Source of the DNA: CAVQAH01 sp963784195
GTDB taxonomy: Bacteria; Acidobacteriota; Vicinamibacteria; Vicinamibacterales; 2-12-FULL-66-21
Assembly (NCBI GenBank): GCA_963784195.1
Contig: CAWARA010000016.1
Location: 434,001-498,000 of the forward strand
Length of the DNA stretch: 64,000 bases
Direction of reading: 5' to 3'
In this document: positions 28,938 to 37,907 of the stretch, piece by piece
Layout of the letters: each line of letters starts with the position of its first letter
Position numbering within the stretch: the first letter of the stretch is position 1
Translations under genes and position numbers: made by a program
Notes under the pieces: model-generated
Seen by the model: only the letters and a program-made list of their open reading frames with translations
What the model was told of the DNA's origin: nothing
The model's database searches: none

Positions 28938-30347
28938 TCATTTGCTGCGGCGCACGCTGGTGCGGCTCATCCCTTCCTGCGCCCGAACAATCGCCGCGAC
29001 GGCTCGATCGGCGTCAGCCCCGGTGGTCTTCCAGGAGGAGACCGAGATGCGCATCGCCGGCTGCCCCTGCCAGGCGGTTCCACCGCACCAGCACTCTCCA
29101 CCCGCCTGGATGGCCGCGATGACGGCGTCGGTGATGTTCCCGCCGCGTGCGTTCGAAAACCGCACGAGAATCTGGTTGAGGACGACGTCGTTGAGGATGG
29201 TCACGCCGGGCGCGTGGCGAAGCTGGTCCGCCATTCGCGCGGCAATACGGCAGCAGTGCTCGACGAGCGCCTCGAGACCCTCGCGTCCGAGCGATCGAAG
29301 GACCGCATAGATCGGCACGACACGCGCGCGACGTGACGCCTCGAGCGTCCAATCCATCCCGTCACGCTGCTCGCCGACTGCGGGAATGAGGTACGCGGCG
29401 CGCTGGCTCATCGCGGCCCGATGTGCGGCCGGATGCGCGACGATCACGATGCCGCTGTCGTACGGGACGTTCAACCACTTATGCGCGTCCGTCGTCCACG
29501 AATCGGCCGCCTCGACGCCGGCGACCTGCTGACGGCGGTTGCGTGAGGCGGCTGCCCACAATCCGAACGCACCATCCACATGCAGCCAGGCGCCATGGGC
29601 GCGCGTGCGCCCGGCAATCTCCGTGAAAGGATCACTGGCGCCCGTGTTCACGTTGCCTGATTGCGCGCAGACGATGCGCGGCCCGGAGGTGGAGGCGAGC
29701 GCCGCATCGAGCGCGTCGACGCGCATGCGTCCCTGATCGTCCGATGCAACGTGAACGATCGTCGCCGATCCGAAGCCGACCAGCCGGCACGCGGCGGGGA
29801 TCGACGAGTGCGCTTCGGCGCCGGCAATCACCGTGACGCGCGGCGCTCCCTGCAGACCGTCCTTCTCGACGTCCCATCCTGCCCGCCGCAACACCTCGTG
29901 ACGAGCGGCCGCCAGCGCGGTGATGTTCGCGGTGTGCGCGCCGGTCACGAACCCGACGCTGGCAGACTGCGGCAGCGACAACGCGTCGAGCACCCAGCGC
30001 ATCGTGACCTGCTCGAGCGCCGACACGGCCGGCGACATCACGAACAGTCCGCCGTTCTGATCCCAGGTCGAGACGAGCCAGTCAGCGGCGACCGCCACGG
30101 GATAGCTGCCGCCGGTGACGAACCCGAAGTACCGAGGACCTGCGGTTGAGACGATCCCGGGCGCCGCATCGCGCGCGAGCGCGTCGATCACGCTCGACGG
30201 ATCCGCACCGCGCTCAGGGAACGGTCCACCGAGAGTCGCCACGAGTTCCGAGAAGGGCGCCGTGGCGTTGACGGGGCGATCGCTGAGGCGAGACAGGAAC
30301 TCGGTTGCGCGAGCGTGTGCGGTGTTGAGAACGGGCTCGTACGACAT
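28938..30347 (-). CDS. Pyridoxal-dependent decarboxylase (group II, aromatic-amino-acid type)
   Basis: 469 residues of the fold-type I PLP decarboxylase family. The phosphate-binding segment is GFVTGAHTANITALAAAR, and the Schiff-base Lys is in TTDAHKWLNVPYDSG, with the Asp/His pair HVDGAFG upstream. The catalysed reaction is probably amino acid decarboxylation, with the specific amino acid unresolved. ATG 30347 lies 6 nt after TACACT on the minus strand. The stop lies at the edge of the heptamer hairpin. Confidence 0.88.
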   Translation of the reverse strand: MSYEPVLNTAHARATEFLSRLSDRPVNATAPFSELVATLGGPFPERGADPSSVIDALARDAAPGIVSTAGPRYFGFVTGGSYPVAVAADWLVSTWDQNGGLFVMSPAVSALEQVTMRWVLDALSLPQSASVGFVTGAHTANITALAAARHEVLRRAGWDVEKDGLQGAPRVTVIAGAEAHSSIPAACRLVGFGSATIVHVASDDQGRMRVDALDAALASTSGPRIVCAQSGNVNTGASDPFTEIAGRTRAHGAWLHVDGAFGLWAAASRNRRQQVAGVEAADSWTTDAHKWLNVPYDSGIVIVAHPAAHRAAMSQRAAYLIPAVGEQRDGMDWTLEASRRARVVPIYAVLRSLGREGLEALVEHCCRIAARMADQLRHAPGVTILNDVVLNQILVRFSNARGGNITDAVIAAIQAGGECWCGGTAWQGQPAMRISVSSWKTTGADADRAVAAIVRAQEGMSRTSVRRSK

Positions 30348-30353
30348 GTGTCG

Positions 30354-30359
30354 AGTGTA
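30354..30359 (-). promoter_or_regulatory. -10 element of the decarboxylase gene
   Basis: TACACT on the minus strand, 6 nt before ATG 30347. Confidence 0.55.
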
Positions 30360-30440
30360 CTTCCTGGCGCTTGGTGGCTTGACGTCTGTTGAACAGGAAG
30401 GAAGGAAGCGGAGAACGACCGACGGTTGACGAGTCCCGGA

Positions 30441-30514
30441 ACGATCGCGACGACCACGACGAACACGACGCTAAAAAATAGTGACGTCGCGAACGTCGCG
30501 GCCGTCGTGATCGT
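30441..30514. repeat. CGACG hairpin with AT-rich loop, copy 1
   Basis: ACGATCGCGACGACCACGAC on the left pairs with GTCGTGATCGT and preceding GTCGCG words on the right. The centre is CTAAAAAATAG. Related copies are at 40918-40981 and 44786-44862. Confidence 0.65.
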
Positions 30515-30628
30515 TGCGTGCCGTCAGCAGCGTCGCACTTGAGTCGATGGCGCCTCCGCCCTTCCATCCTCGGGGTGAGCGGAGACACGAGCGTCCTGCT
30601 TATTGGTTTACCGACAGTTTATGATGTC

Positions 30629-30657
30629 TTGACAAATTAATTTGTCGGATCTACCCT
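30629..30657 (+). promoter_or_regulatory. Promoter/operator of the ArsR-type regulator
   Basis: -35 TTGACA (30629-30634), 17-bp spacer, -10 TACCCT (30652-30657), then 7 nt to ATG 30665. A perfect 16-bp palindrome GACAAATTAATTTGTC (30631-30646) overlaps the -35 and the spacer. This is the expected place and shape for an autoregulatory operator. Confidence 0.8.
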
Positions 30658-30664
30658 GAGCCGC

Positions 30665-31390
30665 ATGGCCGCCTCCCCCACCGACCGTATCGAGGTGATC
30701 CGCGGCGCCGGACAGGCGGCGCTGGTGCTGCAGCGGACGCGCCGTGAGCTCCTCGCGCAGCTCGCCGAGCCGGACTCCGCCGCCGGCCTCGCGCGCCGCC
30801 TCGGGCTCCCGCGGCAGCGGCTCAACTATCACCTTCGCGAGCTCGAGCGCGAGGGGCTCGTCGAGTGCGTCGAGGAACGGCGGAAGGGCAACTGCACGGA
30901 GCGCCTGCTGCGCGCGACGGCACGGTCCTATGTGATCAGCCCCGATGCGATCGGGCTGCTGGGGACCACGCCGGAGACGGCGCGCGATCGCTTCAGCACG
31001 AATTTCCTGGTCGCCAGCACGGCACAGACCCTGCGCGACGTGACGTCGCTCGAGGCGCGCGCGCGCGAGCAGAACAAGCGGCTGTCGACGCTGACGCTCG
31101 AATCCGAGATTCGGTTTTCCACCGCCGCCGCCCGCGCGGCGTTTGCCGAAGAGCTCACGGCGGCGATCGCCGCGCTGGTCGCGCGCTACCACGACGATCA
31201 TGCGCCCGCAGGACGACGATTCCGCATGCTGACGGTCGTGCATCCGTCAGCAGCCGTACCAGACGCAAGCGCGCCATCCACGAAGGAGCCATCATGGCCG
31301 ACACCATCGCAGCCACCGACAAGAAAACCCGGACGTTCGAAATGGCCATCGACATCGACGCGACGCCGGAACAGGTCTGGCACGCGCTGA
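30665..31390 (+). CDS. ArsR-like winged-helix transcriptional regulator
   Basis: An N-terminal winged helix (residues about 20-75) with RRELLAQLAEPDSAAGLARRLGLPRQRLNYHLRELEREGLVE, then a helical C-terminal region (FSTAAARAAFAEELTAAIAALVARYH). It probably controls itself and the SRPBCC gene behind it; both the operator at 30631-30646 and the gene order say so. The annotated end is doubtful. The frame runs 97 nt into the SRPBCC gene and the last 35 residues are low-complexity, so an undetected one-base error near 31230-31290 may hide the true stop. Confidence 0.85.
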   Translation: MAASPTDRIEVIRGAGQAALVLQRTRRELLAQLAEPDSAAGLARRLGLPRQRLNYHLRELEREGLVECVEERRKGNCTERLLRATARSYVISPDAIGLLGTTPETARDRFSTNFLVASTAQTLRDVTSLEARAREQNKRLSTLTLESEIRFSTAAARAAFAEELTAAIAALVARYHDDHAPAGRRFRMLTVVHPSAAVPDASAPSTKEPSWPTPSQPPTRKPGRSKWPSTSTRRRNRSGTR

Positions 31391-32130
31391 CCGACGCAGG
31401 CGAGCTGGTCAGGTGGTTTCCGCTCGACGCACGCGTCAAGCCGGGCGTGGGCGGCACCATGTTCTGGTCGTGGGGCGAGAACTGGGCGGGCGAAATGCGC
31501 ATCGAGGGCTGGGAGCCGCACCGCCGCCTGCTCCTCACCGAACTTCGCCAGGCCTTCGACGCCGCTGGCCGTTTGCTGCCGGGCGAGCCCCAGGCAATGG
31601 CCCTGGAGTTCACGCTCGAAACTCAGGCGGGCAAGACGCGACTCCGCCTCGTGCACTCGGGGTTCGGCTCCGGTGAGAACTGGGACGACGAGCTCGAGTC
31701 AACGGGCGCCGGTTGGCAGCACGAGCTGCGCAGTCTGCGGCACTACGTCCAGCGGCACCGCGGACACGATCGGCATGCGGCATTCGTCCACCTCACCACG
31801 CCCCTCGCCCAGAAGGACGTCTGGCGCCGTCTCCTGAGCCCGCAGGGGTTCGCCGTGACCGAGGGAGCGCTCGTCGAAGGAAAGCACTGCGTGATTCGCG
31901 CGGCAACCGGCGAGTCGTTTGCCGGGATCACGCAGCTTCACAAGCCCGACTGGGACGCGGCAGTCGTCGTGGACGATCTGGACGAAGGCCTGCTGCGCCT
32001 CTCGACCTGGCGCGCCGCTGGTCAGACGGGTGTGCAAGTCTGGCTGGCGACGTGGAGCGCCGCACATGCAGCGCGAGTACAGAAGTTCCATGGCAACGCC
32101 GCAGCGCTGCTCAATACGCTGCTCGCGTGA
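31294..32130 (+). CDS. SRPBCC (START/AHSA1-like) domain protein
   Basis: 278 residues with an AHSA1-type SRPBCC domain: FEMAIDIDATPEQVWHALTDAGELVRWFP near the start and the TRLRLVHSGFG strand followed by W..EL helix. A second, weaker SRPBCC-like half follows (RHAAFVHLTTPLAQKDVWRRL). These domains bind hydrophobic ligands. Pairing with an ArsR regulator is a common arrangement. ATG 31294 is preceded by AAGGAG at 6-9 nt, which fixes the start. An earlier in-frame open region overlaps the regulator and is not used. Confidence 0.88.
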   Translation: MADTIAATDKKTRTFEMAIDIDATPEQVWHALTDAGELVRWFPLDARVKPGVGGTMFWSWGENWAGEMRIEGWEPHRRLLLTELRQAFDAAGRLLPGEPQAMALEFTLETQAGKTRLRLVHSGFGSGENWDDELESTGAGWQHELRSLRHYVQRHRGHDRHAAFVHLTTPLAQKDVWRRLLSPQGFAVTEGALVEGKHCVIRAATGESFAGITQLHKPDWDAAVVVDDLDEGLLRLSTWRAAGQTGVQVWLATWSAAHAARVQKFHGNAAALLNTLLA

Positions 32131-32154
32131 TCACGCTGGCGGAGCTCGCTGAAC

Positions 32155-33246
32155 TCATGTGAAGGCGATCGCGACCGACAATGCCGCCAGCGCCAGGATC
32201 ACCGACCAGAACGCCCACGCTGGCCACGTGAAGATTGTGTACGGATAGGCCGCACTGACATACGGCACGCTCGTGGTCAGGTCGGCCGACCCATGAGACG
32301 CGAACCGCTGTGCCGCGTCGGCGAGCTGCTCGGCCGGCCATCGATGTCCCGTGTCGAGCACCGGCTCGTAGTACATCTCGAGGATGCGGTTCTCGCGCCA
32401 GGCGGCGTTGATGTCGCCTGCCGTCCAGGCCTCGTTCCGCCGCCGCACGTGTTGAATGCCTTCGGTCCGATACTGATCCTCACGCGCCATGCGCGTGCGA
32501 TCGATCGGTGGCTCGGCCCGCCAGCGCATCGCTCGATCCTGCGCGTGTGCGCGCAGCTCTGACGCGGTGTCAATCGATGTGAACGTGCCAACCTCCCGAT
32601 CGTGGATCTCGTGCCCGAGGTGCACCGAATCGAAGAACATCCCGAACACGAGGATCGCGATGGCCGCGGCGATGCCGAGTTGCCGTCGCGAGCCGTTCCC
32701 CACGCTCGGCGTCAACCGCGGCGGCGGGTCGAGCCCGAGGCTGAAGAGCAGCCCGCACAGGATGGCGGCCCAGTTCAGCAGCACATCTTCCAGCGCCCCG
32801 ACACGGCCGGGAATGAACCACTGGAACCACTCCTCCACCATCGCAACGGTCAGGGCCGCGACGATCGGCAGGAGCACGACGCCACCGTCGCCGAGCGGCC
32901 GCCAGGCCTTGTAGAACAGCAACGTGACGAGCCCGTACTGAACGAAATGAAAGCGCTCGACCGCATTGACCTGCGGATCTGGCTTGGCCGTCCACAGGGC
33001 ATAGCCGGCGCCGAGCGCCAGCGCGCACGCAATCGCCCCGTACCGCATCAGGCGCCGATCGCGGATTCGCACGAGCGCCACGGTCAGCGCGCTCAGGATG
33101 CTGACACCGATCACACTGCCGAGAATCAGGACGAATTGTCCCGGGAACCGCGCACGGATCTCGTTGCGGATCTGTCCGATGAACGGCGCCGAGAGGACCA
33201 GACTGACAGAGACGGCGATCGCGAGAAGGAAATAGCGGATCGACAC
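32155..33246 (-). CDS. VanZ-like family membrane protein
   Basis: 363 residues with about seven hydrophobic segments. The VanZ-like signature lies in the middle: AVERFHFVQYGLVTLLFYKA, then VEEWFQWFIPGRVGALEDVLLNWAAI. The C-terminal part between the last two helices is a soluble, charged domain without a family I recognise. VanZ itself gives low-level teicoplanin resistance, but most homologues have unknown roles. I chose GTG 33246 (MSIRYFLLAIAVSVSL), since upstream codons are not hydrophobic and enter the divergent promoter region. Confidence 0.75.
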   Translation of the reverse strand: MSIRYFLLAIAVSVSLVLSAPFIGQIRNEIRARFPGQFVLILGSVIGVSILSALTVALVRIRDRRLMRYGAIACALALGAGYALWTAKPDPQVNAVERFHFVQYGLVTLLFYKAWRPLGDGGVVLLPIVAALTVAMVEEWFQWFIPGRVGALEDVLLNWAAILCGLLFSLGLDPPPRLTPSVGNGSRRQLGIAAAIAILVFGMFFDSVHLGHEIHDREVGTFTSIDTASELRAHAQDRAMRWRAEPPIDRTRMAREDQYRTEGIQHVRRRNEAWTAGDINAAWRENRILEMYYEPVLDTGHRWPAEQLADAAQRFASHGSADLTTSVPYVSAAYPYTIFTWPAWAFWSVILALAALSVAIAFT

Positions 33247-33256
33247 AGGCCGGGGA

Positions 33257-33263
33257 TAGGATA
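33257..33263. promoter_or_regulatory. Overlapping divergent -10 elements
   Basis: TAGGAT on the plus strand (33257-33262) lies 9 nt before ATG 33272. On the minus strand the overlapping TATCCT (33258-33263) lies 11 nt before GTG 33246. The two genes may exclude each other's transcription. Confidence 0.45.
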
Positions 33264-33271
33264 GCGCCAAG

Positions 33272-34906
33272 ATGATCGTTTCACACCGTGCAGGGGCCTT
33301 CGCCATCGCGCTGGTCGCGGCAAGCCTCGGCGTCGTCATACGTGTGACGGGTTCGCAGCCGGCAGCCGAAGGACCTCGCGTCGAGATCAGCTTCGCCGCG
33401 ACCGCGCGAACGGAAGCAGTGACCGGCATGGTCTACCTGGCGGTCAGCCGCGACAATCAGCGCTCGCCGATCGAACAGACCTCTCCGACCGGTGCTCCGC
33501 TGTTCTCGACGTATGTAGAAGCCCTCGCACCAGGCACGACGGTCACCATCGCCGCTGACAGACGCGGGCACCCCATTCAGAGTCTGCGCGATATACCTGC
33601 CGGTGAGTACTGGATGCAGCCGTTCGTCAACGTCTACACGCGATTCCCGCGCGCGGACGGCAAGACCGTCTGGCTGCACATGGATCAATGGGAAGGGCAG
33701 AACTGGAAGCGCTCGCCCGGCAACCTTTACGGTGAGCCCGTCAAGGTCAGGTTCGATCCGTCAACAAGCACGCCGATTACGCTCGTCGCCGATCGCGTGA
33801 TTCCAGCGATCACGCCACCGGCCGATACCGAGCTCGTCAAGCGGATTCGGATCCAGAGTCAGATTCTGACGAAGTGGTGGGGCCATCCGATTTTCCTGGG
33901 CGCCACAGTGCTGCTGCCGAAGGACTACGAGGCGCATCCGGCAGTGAAGTATCCGATCAACTACGAGCATGGACACTTCTCGCTGCGCGCGCCAGGCGGG
34001 TTCGGGAGCGGCGGGGAATTCGACAAGTTCTGGCTCGCGGCCGGGACGCCGCGATTCATCTACGTCACGCTGCAGCACCCGTCGCCGTATTACGACGATT
34101 CGTACGCGGTGAACTCCGAGAACAACGGGCCGTACGGCGATGCCATCCTCCAGGAACTGATCCCGGCGATCGAATCGAAGTTCCGGGTCATCGGACAACC
34201 GTGGTCGCGGATGCTGACCGGCGGCTCGACCGGCGGCTGGATTGCCGCCGCGCACCAGGTCTTCTATCCCGACTTCTACGGCGCCGCCTTCGCAAGCTGT
34301 CCGGACGCCGTCGATTTTCGGTATCACCAGATTGTCAACATCTACAAGGACCCGAACGCCTATTTCGTCGATCAGGGATGGATGAAGATCGACCGGCCGA
34401 ATCAACGTCAGCCGGACGGCAACATCCGCTCGATGATGAAAGACGAGAACCGCTACGAGCTCGTGGTCGGCGATCGCTCACGATCGGGTGGCCAGTGGGA
34501 CATCTGGGAAGCGACCTACTCGCCGGTGGGATCTGATGGGTATCCGAAACGTTTGTGGGACAAGTTCACCGGCGACCTCGATCACGCCGTCGCCGAGCAC
34601 TGGCGCAAATACGATCTCCGCCACATCATCGAGACGACCTGGCCGACCCTGGGACCGAAGATCGCCCACAAACTGAACATCTACATGGGCGACATGGACT
34701 CGTACTATCTGAACAACGCCACCGAGTTGCTGAACGACTTCCTGCAGAAAGCCACCAACCCGCCGTTCAGTGGCGAGATCGTCTTTCAGCGGCGCGCGCC
34801 GCACTGCTGGGGACCGCGCGGCGCGGATCTGATGACGAAGATGGTGCGCCACATCGAGAAGTACGCACCAGCTGGTGCTGATACGCAGACTTGGAGATAC
34901 GAGTAG
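33272..34906 (+). CDS. Exported esterase-like alpha/beta hydrolase
   Basis: 544 residues. A signal-anchor segment (FAIALVAASLGVVIRV) precedes a beta-rich N-terminal domain (about 35-175) and an enterochelin-esterase-like hydrolase domain. The nucleophile is in TGGSTGGW, the acid probably in MGDMDSYYL, and the His in RRAPHCWGPRG. It is likely a periplasmic esterase of unknown substrate. ATG 33272 lies 9 nt after TAGGAT. Its stop codon TAG is the first three bases of a REP-like hairpin. Confidence 0.82.
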   Translation: MIVSHRAGAFAIALVAASLGVVIRVTGSQPAAEGPRVEISFAATARTEAVTGMVYLAVSRDNQRSPIEQTSPTGAPLFSTYVEALAPGTTVTIAADRRGHPIQSLRDIPAGEYWMQPFVNVYTRFPRADGKTVWLHMDQWEGQNWKRSPGNLYGEPVKVRFDPSTSTPITLVADRVIPAITPPADTELVKRIRIQSQILTKWWGHPIFLGATVLLPKDYEAHPAVKYPINYEHGHFSLRAPGGFGSGGEFDKFWLAAGTPRFIYVTLQHPSPYYDDSYAVNSENNGPYGDAILQELIPAIESKFRVIGQPWSRMLTGGSTGGWIAAAHQVFYPDFYGAAFASCPDAVDFRYHQIVNIYKDPNAYFVDQGWMKIDRPNQRQPDGNIRSMMKDENRYELVVGDRSRSGGQWDIWEATYSPVGSDGYPKRLWDKFTGDLDHAVAEHWRKYDLRHIIETTWPTLGPKIAHKLNIYMGDMDSYYLNNATELLNDFLQKATNPPFSGEIVFQRRAPHCWGPRGADLMTKMVRHIEKYAPAGADTQTWRYE

Positions 34907-34929
34907 GCCCGACCTTCAGGTCGGGCCTA
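34904..34929. repeat. REP-like hairpin forming both convergent stop codons
   Basis: A perfect 26-bp hairpin from TAGGCCCGACC through loop TTCA to GGTCGGGCCTA. Its first TAG ends the esterase gene, and its last CTA is the TAG of the permease gene on the other strand. The stem-loop can also act as a bidirectional terminator, though no T-tract is present. Confidence 0.85.
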
Positions 34930-37557
34930 CTCTACCCTGAGAGATTCCACCGGATCGAGCCGGGAGGCGCGCCAGGCGGGGATGTAGCTGGCGCACAGAC
35001 CGGCGGTCGTCAAGACCACTGCGACCGCAATAAGTACGATCGGATCGGCAGGGGGTGTCTGGAACAGGAAGCTCTCGATGCCCCGGCTGATCGCGACCGC
35101 CACGGCCAGACCGGCGGCGATTCCGGCCAGCACCACGCGGACGCCGTCCCAGACCACCATGCGCAATACATGCTGACGGCTGGCGCCGAGCGCGAGACGA
35201 ACGCCGATCTCACGCGTGCGCGCGGTCACCGAGAAGGCAACGATGCCGTAGAGCCCGATGACGGCGAGCAGCAGTGCCGTCACGGCGAACGCGCCGAGCA
35301 GTACGGTCGAGAGGCGCTCCTCAGCGAGTGACTGATCGACGATCTGCTCGAGGGTCCGGATGTCGTACATTGCAACGGCGGCGTCGACAGCCGACATCTC
35401 GCGGCGGATGAGGGGCAAGACCGACGCCGGAGGTACGGCCGTGCGCACGATCATCGACATCGCATTTCGCGTGTCCTGTGTGTGGGGCGAGTACACCTCC
35501 GGCTGCACCGGAGCGGCCAGCGCATCCTGCTTTTCGTCGGCGACGATCCCGACAATCGTGGTCCACACCGTTCTGGTAGACGGCCGATTGAATGCGATGC
35601 GTTGCCCGACGGCCGGTGTGTCTCCGAAGAAGCGGCGTGCGAGTGTCTGGTTCACCAGTACCACAACCTGCCCTGTTGCGGTGTCTTCGGTTCCAAAGTC
35701 TCGGCCGGCGATCAATCGCATACCGGCGGCATCGAGGTATCCGGGGGTGATCGACTTGTGCCGGAGATCGCGGCCCCATACGTCCGGGCGTCCTTCGACA
35801 AACAGATCGCCGGTCCAGCTGTAGCCTTCGAGCGGCAGCTTGCCAGTCGCTCCGGCGGCGGTGACACCTGGCAGGCTCCGCAAGCGGTTCACGGCCTCGC
35901 TGAAGTATCGAGCGACTTTGTCGTCGTTGTCGTAGCGGTCCGGAACCGTGACCTTGAACGACAGCGCCTGCGTGGCGTTCACGCCCGGATCAACGGACTG
36001 CAGCCGCAGAAAACTTCGAATCAACAAACCGGCGCCGACGAGAAGGACGACGGAGAGTGCCACCTCTGCGGCGATCAGGGCGCGGCGCAAGCGCACGCCG
36101 TCGCTCGTCGCCGTGCGGCCACCGTCCTTGAGAATGGCGGTCGAGGAGGCGCGCGCGCTCTGGAATGCTGGCACGAGACCGAAGATCAGCGCCGTCACGA
36201 TCACCGATCCGGCGACGAACAACAGCACCCGGCCATCGATCGCGATCTGGTCCAGTCGTGGCAGGCCGGCAGGCGCCGCTCGCTGCAGGACCGCCAGCGC
36301 GAACCTCGCGACGAGGATGCCGAGCAGGCCGGCGCCACCAGCCAGGACGAGGCTCTCCGTCAGCAGTTGACGAATCAGGCGAATGCGGCCGGCGCCAATC
36401 GCCACGCGGATCGCGATCTCGCGGCGGCGGCTGGTCGCGCGTGCGAGAAGCAGGCTCGCCACGTTGGTGCAGGTGATCAGAAGGACGACGCCGACAGCCG
36501 CCATCAGCATCAACAGCGCCTGCCGAACATCGCCGACGTACCAGTCGTGCAACGGGCCGAGACCGACGCCCATCTTCGTGTTGGTATCGGGATACTGGCG
36601 TTCGAGCGCCGCCGCGATCGCGGACATGTCGGACCGCGCCGTATCCAGCGTGACGCCCGGCTTCAGCCGGGCCACGGCGCGGAACCAGTGCGCCCGGCGC
36701 ATCCGCTGCATCCGCGCCTCGTCCATCCGGTGTGGCTCCCAGTAATCGACGTCGGCGCCGGGCACGTGAAACTGCCGGCCCATGACGCCTGCAATCTCGG
36801 TGGAAACGCCATCGAGGTCGGCGCGTCTGCCAACGATCGACGCGTCCGCGCCGAAGCGCCGGCGCCAGAAGCCGTCGCTGATCACGACGACACGGGTCTC
36901 ACCGGAACGAGCGTCCGATTGACGCAGCGCGCGGCCGACTGCGGCGTCGACGCCGAGCAGCTCGAAGAAGTTGGCGGAGACGGTCATCGAACGGACGCGT
37001 TCCGGGTCCCCGAATCCGCTCAGCGTGGCATCGCCGATGTGCGGCCCCTTGCCATCTGCGCCGAGGTAATACGCGATGCCCTCGAACGACTGGTTGCGGT
37101 CACGCCAGTCCAGGAGGTTCGCGGGGGCCACGGTGGCGGTCGTCCAGTTCATGGCTGGATTGGTTTCCCAGATTTGCACGAGCCGATCGGGATCGCGATA
37201 CGGCAGCGATCGCAGGAGCACGCCGTTGACCACGCTGAACACGGCTGCATTTGCGCCAATCCCGATTGCCAGGATCAGGACGCAGACGGCGGTAAACCCC
37301 TTGCGCATCCGGAGACCACGCAGCGCGTACCGAAAGTCCTGGAACAGCACGGTCAAACTCCATTCTTCCTTGCGAAGCCAGACGGCCTGCACCAGCGCGC
37401 CGGCGCAACGCTTCAGCAGATCGACGCTCCGCCCCGATCCGAGCGCCTCGGCGCCGTAGTACAGCTCGGCGTGCCATTCACGCGACCAGTCGTCACGAAA
37501 GGCCGCCGGAACGATGGCCCGGCCCACGGCGATCAGCGCCCGGCACATTGCGAGCAT
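34927..37557 (-). CDS. ADOP-type ABC transporter permease (MacB/FtsX-like)
   Basis: An intact 876-residue ADOP permease with four or more transmembrane helices per half and two MacB periplasmic core domains. Motifs: LAIGIGANAAVFSVVNGVLL, LRSLPYRDPDRLVQIWETNP, an internal TSRRREIAIRVAIGAGR, and the C-terminal IGLYGIVAFSVTARTREIGVRLALGASR. ATG 37557 lies a few bases beyond the PadR stop (TGATCGTGATG), giving tight coupling. The N-terminal prefix domain (SREWHAELYYGAEALG) resembles that of the copy at 15157-17836 but diverges in sequence. No ATPase gene is adjacent. Confidence 0.92.
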   Translation of the reverse strand: MLAMCRALIAVGRAIVPAAFRDDWSREWHAELYYGAEALGSGRSVDLLKRCAGALVQAVWLRKEEWSLTVLFQDFRYALRGLRMRKGFTAVCVLILAIGIGANAAVFSVVNGVLLRSLPYRDPDRLVQIWETNPAMNWTTATVAPANLLDWRDRNQSFEGIAYYLGADGKGPHIGDATLSGFGDPERVRSMTVSANFFELLGVDAAVGRALRQSDARSGETRVVVISDGFWRRRFGADASIVGRRADLDGVSTEIAGVMGRQFHVPGADVDYWEPHRMDEARMQRMRRAHWFRAVARLKPGVTLDTARSDMSAIAAALERQYPDTNTKMGVGLGPLHDWYVGDVRQALLMLMAAVGVVLLITCTNVASLLLARATSRRREIAIRVAIGAGRIRLIRQLLTESLVLAGGAGLLGILVARFALAVLQRAAPAGLPRLDQIAIDGRVLLFVAGSVIVTALIFGLVPAFQSARASSTAILKDGGRTATSDGVRLRRALIAAEVALSVVLLVGAGLLIRSFLRLQSVDPGVNATQALSFKVTVPDRYDNDDKVARYFSEAVNRLRSLPGVTAAGATGKLPLEGYSWTGDLFVEGRPDVWGRDLRHKSITPGYLDAAGMRLIAGRDFGTEDTATGQVVVLVNQTLARRFFGDTPAVGQRIAFNRPSTRTVWTTIVGIVADEKQDALAAPVQPEVYSPHTQDTRNAMSMIVRTAVPPASVLPLIRREMSAVDAAVAMYDIRTLEQIVDQSLAEERLSTVLLGAFAVTALLLAVIGLYGIVAFSVTARTREIGVRLALGASRQHVLRMVVWDGVRVVLAGIAAGLAVAVAISRGIESFLFQTPPADPIVLIAVAVVLTTAGLCASYIPAWRASRLDPVESLRVE

Positions 37558-37562
37558 CACGA

Positions 37563-37889
37563 TCAGGCTCTCGACCGCGCGGGCCGCGGCGATTCGGTCG
37601 CGCGCACCGGCGTGAGGGCTTGAAACCGCTCGATTGCGCGCTGCAGCGCCCGCTCCCCTTCTCCCGTAATGCGGTAGTAGCGGCGGGGAGGGCGGCGGTC
37701 GCCATGCGCTTTCTGGAGATTCTCCCAATGAGACTTCACGAATCCATCACGCTCGAGGCGCGAGAGCGCGGGATAGACCGTGCCGCTCGGCAACTCCGTG
37801 CGGTCCATGATGTCGAAGCCGTAGCGCACGCCATCGGCGATCGCGCGGAGGACGGACGCGGCGGAGAAACTGAGGGGACGGTCGGGCAC
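37563..37889 (-). CDS. PadR family transcriptional regulator (second ADOP operon)
   Basis: 108 residues, winged helix with FSAASVLRAIADGVRYGFDIMDRT, the VYPALSRLERDGFV recognition region and a wing RRYYRITGEGERAL. It heads a two-gene unit with the permease. GTG 37889 is preceded by AAGGAG at 6-7 nt, so unlike the other PadR gene this one has a leader. A PadR-type palindrome lies 18-34 bp upstream. Confidence 0.92.
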   Translation of the reverse strand: MPDRPLSFSAASVLRAIADGVRYGFDIMDRTELPSGTVYPALSRLERDGFVKSHWENLQKAHGDRRPPRRYYRITGEGERALQRAIERFQALTPVRATESPRPARSRA

Positions 37890-37907
37890 TACATCTCCTT
37901 CTTACAG

